32,715 bases of DNA from Halorubrum persicum (GTDB taxonomy: Archaea; Halobacteriota; Halobacteria; Halobacteriales; Haloferacaceae), in the NCBI RefSeq assembly GCF_002727125.1, contig NZ_NHOA01000145.1:1-32715 (forward strand), given 5' to 3'. The translations under genes and the position numbers were made by a program. The notes under the pieces were generated by a model. That model was not told the origin of the DNA and searched no databases. It was given only the letters and a program-made list of their open reading frames with translations. How positions within the stretch are numbered: position 1 is the first letter of the stretch; each line of letters begins with the position of its first letter. Of this stretch, positions 1-6,045 are shown in pieces.

Positions 1-585
1 CTTAGTCTTTTGCTATTCTTTAATCAATCAATCTCTTAGCGATCCGTCTATCCTCTTAGAGACTAAACTGAATGACTCTCTTAGCGTTTTCTCTGCTAAA
101 GGTACAAAACCACTTACCTACCTGAAAGACGCGAGAGAGGGTAATCTAATAGCACTATATCCATGTGAGAGGTAAGAGAGTGTATCAGCTAGGCTCTGAA
201 TGAGAAATGAGCTTCAATCGCTCTGGATAACGATCTATCCCCCTATCCCCCTACCCTTCAATCAGAGCGATCCACCTTCGACGTGATTCAGATAGATTTT
301 GCTTATCTTGTGTTATCCTCATCAACATAATACCTGTAATTTGGGTTTGTCTCTGATATGTGATACTATCCTAGTCATTTGTAGGCTATTTTTTACGTAA
401 TAAAGTATGGATATATCCGTTATCCCCCTGCCATATGGTGATTTTAGGGTGAAATAGAATGTGGTACTAGGATTTGGAAATAAGATTACTTATCTCACTC
501 TGTGGTACTAGACGGTATTTTGTCCTTACTGTAGCAACTAATCAGAGAGGCTGTTTTTACTTATTGAACGTTAAAGCATACCAAA
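1..585. other. AT-rich non-coding segment, probable end of an inserted element
   Basis: This stretch has much lower GC than the rest of the window and no convincing reading frame on either strand. It abuts a gene that is cut at codon 41 (minus strand, 571-708), so it is probably the inner end of an inserted or recombined element whose other end lies before base 1. It carries short repeats: TATCCCCCT at 236-244, 244-252 and 421-429; TGTGGTACTAG at 460-470 and 501-511; TCTCTTAGCG at 32-41 and 77-86. An inverted repeat ATCGCTCTG/CAGAGCGAT sits at 217-225 and 263-271. Small palindromes lie at 393-400, 409-418 and 431-438. No transposase, integrase or terminal repeat can be seen. Confidence 0.55.
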
Positions 586-708
586 GTGCGCCTTATGCAT
601 CCACGTGTCGTCGGTGTCGAACAGGACCGCGTCGAGCCCGTTCTTGCCCGCGAACAGTCCCGCGCTGAGCCCGGCCGGTCCGCCGCCGACGATTGCAACG
701 TCTGACAT
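571..708 (-). pseudogene. Truncated FAD/NAD(P)-dependent oxidoreductase (thioredoxin reductase-like), N-terminus only
   Basis: The minus strand encodes MSDVAIVGGGPAGLSAGLF and on to WMHKAH, then leaves the family pattern (FGML) and stops at TAA 571-573, 45 residues in total. GGGPAG at residues 8-13 is the dinucleotide-binding Rossmann fingerprint of thioredoxin reductase-like flavoproteins, normally around 200-330 residues in haloarchaea. Homology appears to end at codon 41 (586-588), exactly where the AT-rich segment begins, so the rest of the gene has been removed or displaced. The start is the ATG at 706-708. The remnant cannot make a working flavoprotein. Confidence in the family is high; the cause (insertion versus deletion) is inferred. 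Confidence 0.8.
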
Positions 709-824
709 GGTAGTAACTCTCATTATAGGTTCATAAGCGTTGGCGGAACCGGTGACGCGGGTGCGGTACTCAGTACGCGCGTCGTTGCCGACGGTACAGT
801 TTCCGAGACGGAGACCGCCGAGAG

Positions 825-1733
825 CTACGACGAGAAGTCGGAGAGCGACCCGCGCGAGTCGTCGGCGTCGTTCTGATCACTCTCGTCGGCATCGTCTCGG
901 TCCGCCTCGTCGGTGTCGTTTCGATCACTTCCGTCGGCGTCGTTTTTGTCCGCCTCGTCGCCGATCTGCTCGGGCTCGTGCCACGGGTCGTCCGGGTCGA
1001 CGGGCTCGACCGCGCGGTCGAGCTCGGCCGCGTCGTAGTCGCGCTCGTCGTCGAGGAGCATCGCGAGGCGCTGCCAGCGGGCGCTGTGCTCGCCCTCGCC
1101 CTCCGGGCCGACCCGCGCGCCGCGGGTCTTGAAGAAGCGCGTGCCGCGCCCCAGCTTCGACCCCTCGCCGGTGTGGCCGTCGAAGATCGCGTCGAACTCG
1201 CCGCCGGGTTCGAGGTCGCCGACGGGGAAGTCGTGGGCGGGCTCCTCGCCGCGCTCGCGGGCCTCCGCGCCGACATCGGCGACGGCTCGGAAGTACTCGT
1301 CGGCGTTGGGCCCCTCGCGGGTCGACTGCGCACGGGCCGCCGCCAGCGCGGCGTGGATCGCGCAGAGCCGTCCCTTCCACTCGGCGGGCTCCCAGCGCTC
1401 GGTGGCGAGCTCCTCGTAGCGCTCGATCGTGAGCGCCACGTCGCTGCCCGCGCGGAGGTCCTCGACGACGTAGAGGTTCAGGCGGTCCCAGAGGTTCCAC
1501 GCGTAGCCGGAGCGGGCCAGCTCCCACGCGGCCCACGCGGCGACCTCCTCGTCGGAGCGGCGCACCGCCTTCTGGAGGAGGCTGGAGACGACGTACCGGC
1601 TGTAGCCGCCGTCGGTCTCGTTGGCCGCCTTCTCCTCGCCGAAGTCGTTCTCGCCGGTCGCGTCCGGCGTCGTGTCGGTCTCCAAGCTCCCGTCCGACCC
1701 GAACGTCGCCTGTCTGTCGTCGCCGTCGGCCAT
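825..1733 (-). CDS. Orphan MgsA/RarA C-terminal-domain-like protein with acidic repeat tail
   Basis: 302 residues from ATG 1733. Residues ~1-42 are an acidic, low-complexity leader. About 43-220 form a helical domain beginning YSRYVVSSLLQKAVRRSDEE and containing HDFPVGDL and GHTGEGSKLGRGTRFFKTRG. This resembles the C-terminal helical/tetramerisation domain of RarA/MgsA-type AAA+ ATPases and the stand-alone proteins built from it. No Walker A or B motif is present, so it is not an ATPase by itself. It may be a partner or regulator in replication-fork maintenance (inference). The tail holds four 8-residue repeats of type D-x-N/D-D-x-D-x-x (residues 262-293). The gene is monocistronic, between the truncated oxidoreductase and tRNA-Tyr. 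Confidence 0.7.
   Translation of the reverse strand: MADGDDRQATFGSDGSLETDTTPDATGENDFGEEKAANETDGGYSRYVVSSLLQKAVRRSDEEVAAWAAWELARSGYAWNLWDRLNLYVVEDLRAGSDVALTIERYEELATERWEPAEWKGRLCAIHAALAAARAQSTREGPNADEYFRAVADVGAEARERGEEPAHDFPVGDLEPGGEFDAIFDGHTGEGSKLGRGTRFFKTRGARVGPEGEGEHSARWQRLAMLLDDERDYDAAELDRAVEPVDPDDPWHEPEQIGDEADKNDADGSDRNDTDEADRDDADESDQNDADDSRGSLSDFSS
855..950 (-). repeat. Four imperfect 24-base tandem repeats inside the MgsA_C-like gene
   Basis: Four consecutive 24-base units encode DKNDADGS, DRNDTDEA, DRDDADES and DQNDADDS (residues 262-293). They form a highly acidic, probably disordered tail. Copy number is likely to vary between strains because the unit is in frame and repetitive. Confidence 0.7.
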
Positions 1734-1831
1734 ACCCTCGCTCCCGCCGCGAGCGACTTAAAAACCGCGCGAGACGGGGGTGGCACGGGGCACCGACCCG
1801 TCCGCGGTACTGCGGATCACACTCGGTTTGA

Positions 1832-1848
1832 AAGGGAACCCTTAAGTC
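1832..1848 (+). promoter_or_regulatory. Promoter of tRNA-Tyr
   Basis: A purine-rich BRE-like stretch GAAAGGGAA is followed by CCCTTAAGT, a TATA-like box centred near 1844. This is about 28 bases before the tRNA 5' end at 1874. The box overlaps an interrupted palindrome AAGGG-AA-CCCTT. Confidence 0.5.
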
Positions 1849-1873
1849 GAATCCGGCGGGTAGAATACGGTAA

Positions 1874-1947
1874 CCGCCCTTAGCTCAGCTTGGTAGAGCA
1901 GTCGACTGTAGATCGACTTGTCCCCCGTTCAATTCGGGGAGGGCGGA
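1874..1947 (+). tRNA. tRNA-Tyr (GTA anticodon)
   Basis: The sequence folds into a full cloverleaf. The acceptor stem is CCGCCCT (1874-1880) pairing with AGGGCGG (1940-1946), with discriminator A1947. The D-arm stem is GCTC/GAGC. The anticodon stem is GTCGA/TCGAC around loop CTGTAGA, giving anticodon GTA (tyrosine). The T-arm is CCCCG-TTCAATT-CGGGG. The first pair is C1-G72, the archaeal and eukaryotic tyrosine identity pair. No intron is visible and CCA is not encoded. tRNA 3' ends are common integration sites, and palindromes and repeats follow directly downstream. Confidence 0.97.
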
Positions 1948-1951
1948 CTGA

Positions 1952-1983
1952 AATCAACCGTTGATTCCGGGTGTACACCGGAA
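1952..1983. repeat. Two adjacent palindromes just downstream of tRNA-Tyr
   Basis: The first is a perfect palindrome AATCAAC-C-GTTGATT (1952-1966), starting five bases after the tRNA. It runs into a second, TTCCGGGTGTACACCGGAA (1965-1983), whose halves pair except for one extra G. They could be a tRNA transcription end or processing structure, or sites for an integrase or regulator. Nothing in the sequence decides between these. Confidence 0.55.
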
Positions 1984-1998
1984 TTAGCGTTCTTGGAC

Positions 1999-2039
1999 TT
2001 CAGAAGACGTGAGACGGGAGTCCGCGTTTTCAGAAGACG
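1999..2039. repeat. 11-base direct repeat in spacer after tRNA-Tyr
   Basis: TTCAGAAGACG occurs at 1999-2009 and again at 2029-2039, 30 bases apart start to start. It lies in the non-coding spacer between tRNA-Tyr and the small ORF at 2120. Its function is not known. Confidence 0.5.
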
Positions 2040-2119
2040 CCTCGAAAAACCGGAGTGCAACGAGGCTGCCAACGACCCCCTCACAGTCATGCGAATTTTG
2101 TAGTGCAAGGAGGTGCGGC

Positions 2120-2260
2120 ATGAGTGCCGAGCGCGACAGCGACGAGGAGATCGCGATCGCTGTCGACGTGGAAGGCGACTCGGTCGAGATCGAGCGCGAG
2201 CGGACCGATTGCTCTGCAAACCCGGCAACATGTTCTCCAATTTCTTACATACCTATTTAA
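2120..2260 (+). CDS. Small acidic ORF, hypothetical
   Basis: 46 residues starting MSAERDSDEEIAIAVDVEGD. It is preceded by a strong Shine-Dalgarno-like GGAGGT at 2109-2114, five bases before the ATG; this is unusual here because most genes in the window look leaderless. The first ~30 residues are acidic and typical of haloarchaea. The end (CSANPATCSPISYIPI) is unlike that and coincides with a drop in GC, so this may be the start of a gene whose 3' part has been lost. The stop codon at 2258-2260 lies inside the TATA box of the next gene. No family recognised. Confidence 0.4.
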   Translation: MSAERDSDEEIAIAVDVEGDSVEIERERTDCSANPATCSPISYIPI

Positions 2261-2263
2261 TAT
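2252..2263 (+). promoter_or_regulatory. TATA box of the 2286-5463 operon
   Basis: CCTATTTAATAT in a locally AT-rich stretch (about 2210-2285), centred ~28 bases before ATG 2286. This is the expected spacing for a leaderless archaeal transcript, and it is the clearest promoter for the operon. Confidence 0.65.
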
Positions 2264-2285
2264 CTATTACGTTAATTAGTTAAGA

Positions 2286-2813
2286 ATGTCTGTAGGACAG
2301 GAGCTACTCGACGTACCGTTCCCTGAGATGATCGCGAGTATGGGTCAGGGTATCGCGGACGCACAGAACCAGTTGGACATGAACTCGGTCGAGGTGGCGA
2401 AAATCCTCGCCGAGACGGAGATCGAGGTCGTGCCGGCGATCACGCGCACGATCGACTCGCAGGGCGAGGTCACCTACTCCTCCGCGACACCGATCGACGT
2501 CTCGCTGCTGCAGGCCGGGCTGTTCCCGACCTTCTACCAGTTCTCGGAGGCGATCATCGAGGTCGAGATGGACATCAAGACGACGAGCGAGCGCGAGACG
2601 AACATCGACGTCAGCGCCGAGGCGCACGCGGGGTTCGGCCTGTGGGGCGGGAGCATCCAGACCGACGTGAGCCACAACCGGAAGTTCGGCAAGGAGGTCC
2701 ACGGGACGAGCAAGCTGAAGACCACGTTGGTTCCGGTCCCGGAGCCGCCGTACCTCTTCCCGGAGGTCGAGACCGTCGACCAGCGACAGACCGACGACGA
2801 GGAGACGGAGTGA
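2286..2813 (+). CDS. DUF2589-like protein, first paralog
   Basis: 175 residues, first gene of the 2286-5463 operon, leaderless start. Residues ~11-42 form an amphipathic helix containing GQGIADAQNQLD. Next come LAETEIEVVP and TRTID, then IDVSLLQ and YQFSEAIIEVEMDI (84-97), a glycine/serine-rich middle (GFGLWGGS) and a final strand LKTTLVPVPEPP. This N-terminal helix followed by paired beta strands recalls DUF2589 proteins, whose function is unknown. The next gene is clearly a paralog and the one after a distant one. There is no signal peptide, membrane segment or catalytic motif, so a cytoplasmic structural or binding role is more likely than an enzyme (inference). DUF assignment is from memory. 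Confidence 0.6.
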   Translation: MSVGQELLDVPFPEMIASMGQGIADAQNQLDMNSVEVAKILAETEIEVVPAITRTIDSQGEVTYSSATPIDVSLLQAGLFPTFYQFSEAIIEVEMDIKTTSERETNIDVSAEAHAGFGLWGGSIQTDVSHNRKFGKEVHGTSKLKTTLVPVPEPPYLFPEVETVDQRQTDDEETE

Positions 2814-2833
2814 TCGGACCCGCCGCGCTCCGC

Positions 2834-2875
2834 GCGTGCGTCTTCGCACGCATCCGCACGGCGGACGGAGTGCGG
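2834..2875 (+). other. Tandem hairpins between the first two operon genes
   Basis: A perfect 7-bp hairpin GCGTGCG-TCTT-CGCACGC (2834-2851) is followed by CCGCAC ... GTGCGG (2854-2859 with 2870-2875). Both lie in the 73-base gap between the stop at 2813 and ATG 2887. No T-run follows, so a terminator is not obvious. They may tune expression of the downstream genes or mark an RNA processing site. Confidence 0.5.
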
Positions 2876-2886
2876 CACCCAGACCC

Positions 2887-3483
2887 ATGCCATTACGAGC
2901 ACATCACCTACCACCGCGCAGTATCGCCCCCGCTCGGTCGGGCCGACGGGAGGTGGCCGACCTCCCGTTCGACGACCTCGTCTACCTGCTCGCGGAGGGC
3001 GTCGCCGACGCCCAGACCGCGCTCGACGCCCACGCCGCGGAGACGCTCACGACGCTCGCAGAGACGGAGGTCGACGTCGCGCCGACGCTGACTCGCACCG
3101 TCGCGCCGGACGGAACGGTCACGCCGGACGGAACGGTCACGACGGACACCGCGACGGCGGAGCGGCGATCCCTGCTCGACGTCGGACTGACGCCTGCCCG
3201 GTACCAGTTCAGCGACGCGACGATCGAAGTCGAGGTCGACGTTCGCACCACCGAACGCAGTCAGTCGGACCGAGCCGAACCGGAATCCGAGCATGCCGCG
3301 GGGGGATTCGGTCTCAGAGCGGGCACGCAGTCCGTGATCGATCGCCGGACCGTCGACCGCGAGGCCGGCGCGAACGCCCGCCTCACGGCGCGGCTCGAAC
3401 CCACCCCGATGCCGGCGGCGACCGGATCCGCGGAGACGGGGTCAGCGACCGACGGGGCCGACGGAGGCGAACGTGCCGACTGA
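2887..3483 (+). CDS. DUF2589-like protein, second paralog
   Basis: 198 residues from ATG 2887. It aligns by eye with the previous gene: GVADAQTALD matches GIADAQNQLD, LAETEVDVAPTLTRTV matches LAETEIEVVPAITRTI, and YQFSDATIEVEVDVRTT matches YQFSEAIIEVEMDIKTT. GGFGL and a terminal ARLEPTPMP are also shared. An 18-base unit is perfectly duplicated at 3104-3121/3122-3139, giving PDGTVTPDGTVT in the loop between strands. The last ~15 residues are disordered. The start is uncertain: the ~22 residues before VADLPFDDL look basic and non-homologous, so a GTG near 2953 is possible. It overlaps the next gene by 11 bases, so the two are probably translationally coupled. Confidence 0.6.
   Translation: MPLRAHHLPPRSIAPARSGRREVADLPFDDLVYLLAEGVADAQTALDAHAAETLTTLAETEVDVAPTLTRTVAPDGTVTPDGTVTTDTATAERRSLLDVGLTPARYQFSDATIEVEVDVRTTERSQSDRAEPESEHAAGGFGLRAGTQSVIDRRTVDREAGANARLTARLEPTPMPAATGSAETGSATDGADGGERAD
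3104..3139 (+). repeat. Perfect 18-base tandem duplication within second paralog
   Basis: The unit CGCCGGACGGAACGGTCA occurs twice in direct succession (3104-3121, 3122-3139) and keeps the frame. It adds six residues (PDGTVT) to a predicted loop. A recent slippage event is likely because the copies are identical. Confidence 0.7.
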
Positions 3484-3865
3484 CGAGTGGCTTGCGCGAC
3501 CGCTCAAGGAGTTCATCCGGACGGTCGCGTTCTCGGTCGCCGAGGGGCAAGAGGAGCTCGACCGCCGGTCGATGGCCGTCCAGCGGTCGATCGAACGCGA
3601 CATCGAAGACGGGAGCCTCGCGTACGACCTCGACGCGTCGTGGCTCAGGTTCGCCGACGTGGAAGCCGACCTGGAGATGACGCTGTCGATCGAGGGGCAG
3701 GAGGTCCGCGATCCGGAGACCAACGAGGTCCGCGCGTACAAGCCGACCGTGACCGCCGTTCCGCTGAACCACCGCGTCAGCGACGAGTACGACGTGGACG
3801 CCGAGATCGCCAGCGAGGTGCGGCTCCGCATCGCCCCCGTCCCGCCGGAGTCCCGTAACCCATGA
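3473..3865 (+). CDS. Distant DUF2589-like paralog, third gene of the operon
   Basis: 130 residues from GTG 3473, which overlaps the previous stop by 11 bases. It keeps the helix pattern (RTVAFSVAEGQEELDRRSM versus ASMGQGIADAQNQLDMNS), the strand WLRFADVEADLEMTLSIEG in the place of the YQFS strand, and a terminal VRLRIAPVPPES like VPVPEPP. It is therefore a shortened, diverged member of the same family lacking the glycine-rich middle. Its stop overlaps the next start (ATGA at 3862-3865). No enzyme motif or export signal. Function unknown; conserved pairing with its paralogs would suggest a hetero-oligomer. Confidence 0.55.
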   Translation: MPTDEWLARPLKEFIRTVAFSVAEGQEELDRRSMAVQRSIERDIEDGSLAYDLDASWLRFADVEADLEMTLSIEGQEVRDPETNEVRAYKPTVTAVPLNHRVSDEYDVDAEIASEVRLRIAPVPPESRNP

Positions 3866-5164
3866 GCGATCGCGACCGCTCCGCGTTCAACGCCGACACG
3901 GCGCGATTCGCGGAGACGTTCCAGCTCGAAGAGCTACCGCAGGTCGACGCCGCCAAGTTCGAGACGGTCGAGCGGGCGGCGGTCGAGCGACTGGTCACGG
4001 ACCAACAGGAGTCGCTCGTTCGCCTGCAGACCGACGTGTTAGCGGTTCAAAGCGAGCGGACCGCCCTGGAGCGCCGGCTCTCGAAGGTCGAGGCACAGCG
4101 GGAGGCACTCCGAGAACGCGTCGGTGAACTGGAGGCGCAGCGCCCGGCGGTGGAAGCCGAAGCAGGTCTTCTCGAACCTCGGCGCGGCGCTCCAAGAGGT
4201 GGACGACGACCTGCAGAGCGAGCGCTACCGCGTCGACGACGTGGACTTCACGCTCAAGACGAACGTGATCCAGACCGACGAGGGGATCCGGATGCACCTG
4301 CCGTCGCTGGACGAGTCGTCGGCGTCGGCGAATCTCAGCGAGGTCTCCTTCCGACTGCGTGCGCCGCGAGGGGAGCCCGAGGACGCCGCGACGACGTACG
4401 GCGACGTGCCGGACCTCGGGGGGCTGTCGCACGAGACCGCGGCGCGCCGGCTCGCCGCGGCCAATCTGTCCGTCGGCGTGGTCGAGCGCGTCGTCGAGCC
4501 GGCGACCGCACCGGGCACCGTCGTCGAGCAGTTCCCCGACCCCTACGCGGTCGCCGAGCCCGGAGCGCCGGTCGATCTCGTGCTCTCCGCGGCGTCGAGC
4601 GAGGAGGCAGGAACATCGGACGGGGAGACAGGCGCATCGGGCGAACCGGATTCATCCGGTGAATCGGAGTCACCGAGCGACCCCGACTCTCCGAACGAGT
4701 CCGACGCGGCGCCGACCCCGGACCCGGACGACGACACCGCCCCCGCGGAGTCGCCCGAGCCGGAAGACGAGCGGGCCCGCATGGAGGCGTTCAGACGGGC
4801 GATCATCGACGTCGCCCCGGAGAACGGCGCCGCGGTGGTCGAGCGACTCCGCCGCGCGGGCGTGACCGACCTCGAATCGCTGGTCTCGCTCGATCCGGAG
4901 GCGATCGCGGCGGAGCTGTCGCTACCGGTCGAGCAGATCGCCGCGCTCCAAAAGCGGCTCGGCGCCCGCGGCGAGCCGGTCGCGCTCGAAGAGGTGTCCG
5001 GGATCGGGCCGACGTACGCGGACCGACTCCGCGAGAAGGGCGTCAGAAACGTCGCCCAGCTGGCCGCACTCGACCCGGAGGTCGTCGCCGACATCACCCG
5101 TGCGTCGACGAGCCGGACCGAGGGGTGGATCGAGGAAGCGACCCGGATGGCGGGTGACCCATGA
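3862..5164 (+). pseudogene. Coiled-coil / PASTA / tandem helix-hairpin-helix protein, interrupted by a +1 frameshift
   Basis: Frame 1 runs from ATG 3862 through a long coiled coil (VQSERTALERRLSKVEAQRE) to about base 4161. The family-like sequence then continues one base over (QVFSNLGAALQEVDDDLQ) and ends at 5164. Read together, with one base of GAAGCAGG at 4159-4166 skipped, it is ~433 residues. Residues ~1-150 are coiled coil; ~105-175 are strands like those of the three upstream proteins. A PASTA domain spans ~182-243 (VPDLGGLSHETAARRL ... VVEQFPDP ... VDLVLS). An acidic Ser/Asp/Pro linker follows, then two helix-hairpin-helix-type segments, the second with EEVSGIGPTYADRLREKGV. There is no signal peptide. 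The stop overlaps the next start (ATGA at 5161). This could be a true pseudogene, a sequencing error or programmed +1 shifting. Confidence 0.6.
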
Positions 5165-5463
5165 GCGTCGCGGAGCGGTTCGGTGCGTCCATCGAGGTCG
5201 CCGGACCGGACCCCGAGTCGGAGGGGTTCTTCTTCGTGAAGCGGCGGGACGGGGTCGCCCACGAGGCGTTCGTTACCGGACTGCTCGGGCTGGTCGGCAC
5301 GGCGGGCCGGCTCGTGCTCCACCATCAGTCGGGGTTCGCCATCGTTCGCCTCCCGCACGGCCGCGCCCGGCGACTCGGTCGGCTCCCGTGGATCGACACT
5401 GTCGGCGGCATCCGGTTCGATCCGGAGCAGTTCGCGGCGGTCACGGGCGTCCCGATGGGGTGA
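5161..5463 (+). CDS. Small protein resembling an I9-type (subtilase propeptide-like) domain
   Basis: 100 residues, ATGA overlap with the previous gene, last gene of the operon. The order GFFFVKRRDGVAHEAFV, then SGFAIVRLP, RRLGRLPWIDTVGGIRFDPE follows the beta-alpha-beta layout of I9 inhibitor/propeptide domains (strand, helix, 'GFA' strand, helix, 'V..V..D'). That is a pattern judgement, not a measured match. In this family such domains act as chaperones or inhibitors of subtilisin-like proteases, but no protease gene is nearby. No signal peptide. It may instead be a small adaptor for the operon's other products. Function is not known. Confidence 0.5.
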   Translation: MSVAERFGASIEVAGPDPESEGFFFVKRRDGVAHEAFVTGLLGLVGTAGRLVLHHQSGFAIVRLPHGRARRLGRLPWIDTVGGIRFDPEQFAAVTGVPMG

Positions 5464-5535
5464 CGGCGCCTCCGATTCTCAGTCGCGTCAGTCGCACCGA
5501 CAGCGTATTCATCCTCCGTCCGCAACCCTCCGGAC

Positions 5536-6009
5536 ATGACTCTCGTCGTGGTGCCGGTCCGGTTCCCGCCGTCGTCACACTCGGAGGCGACGCTGCGGGA
5601 GGCCGTTCGCGTCGCCGAGGAGCGCGACGCCGACTTGACGATCCTCCACGTTGACCTCTACCAGAACTCCGGTGGGGTCTCCCGAAGCGACCTGAAACGG
5701 GCCGTCGAAGAGCGGATCGGCCGGCTCGACCGCGCGCGGTACGTCGTCCGCCGGGGGTTCCTCGTCGAGGAGACCATCCTCGAAGAGGTCGTCGCCGAGG
5801 GCGCCGACGTGGTCGTCATCGGCTCGAAGCAGGCCGGGCGGTGGCGCCGCATGGTACAGAAACTCCTCTCCGACCCCGACATCGACGCGTACCTCCGCGA
5901 CGAGCTCGACTGCACCGTCATCACGGTCGACGCCGACGGCGACACCACGACCAACGAGGCCGGCGACGGCACCGACGATCCGCCGCTCCCCGAGGACGGC
6001 GGCGACTGA
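5536..6009 (+). CDS. Universal stress protein (UspA family)
   Basis: 157 residues. The N-terminal strand MTLVVVPVRFPP, the helix SEATLREAVRVAEERDADL, the strand TILHVDLY and the later ADVVVIGSKQAGRWRRM ... LDCTVITVD reproduce the alpha/beta UspA fold. The ATP-loop signature G-x2-G-x9-G-S/T is only loosely kept (GSKQAGRW...), so nucleotide binding is uncertain. The last ~25 residues are an acidic tail. A TATA-like CGTATTCATC at 5504-5513 gives a leaderless start. Transcribed alone; convergent with the DJ-1 gene. Confidence 0.85.
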   Translation: MTLVVVPVRFPPSSHSEATLREAVRVAEERDADLTILHVDLYQNSGGVSRSDLKRAVEERIGRLDRARYVVRRGFLVEETILEEVVAEGADVVVIGSKQAGRWRRMVQKLLSDPDIDAYLRDELDCTVITVDADGDTTTNEAGDGTDDPPLPEDGGD

Positions 6010-6045
6010 CCGACCCCGTCGGCGCGGCCCGCGCTCCGCTCCGGC

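Noticed and set aside
474..668. 64-codon plus-strand frame crossing the AT-rich/GC-rich junction
   Set aside because: It runs across the break point and antisense to the oxidoreductase remnant; its second half is a GC shadow.
740..1132. Arginine-rich plus-strand frame
   Set aside because: Shadow of the acidic repeat tail of the MgsA_C-like gene on the other strand.
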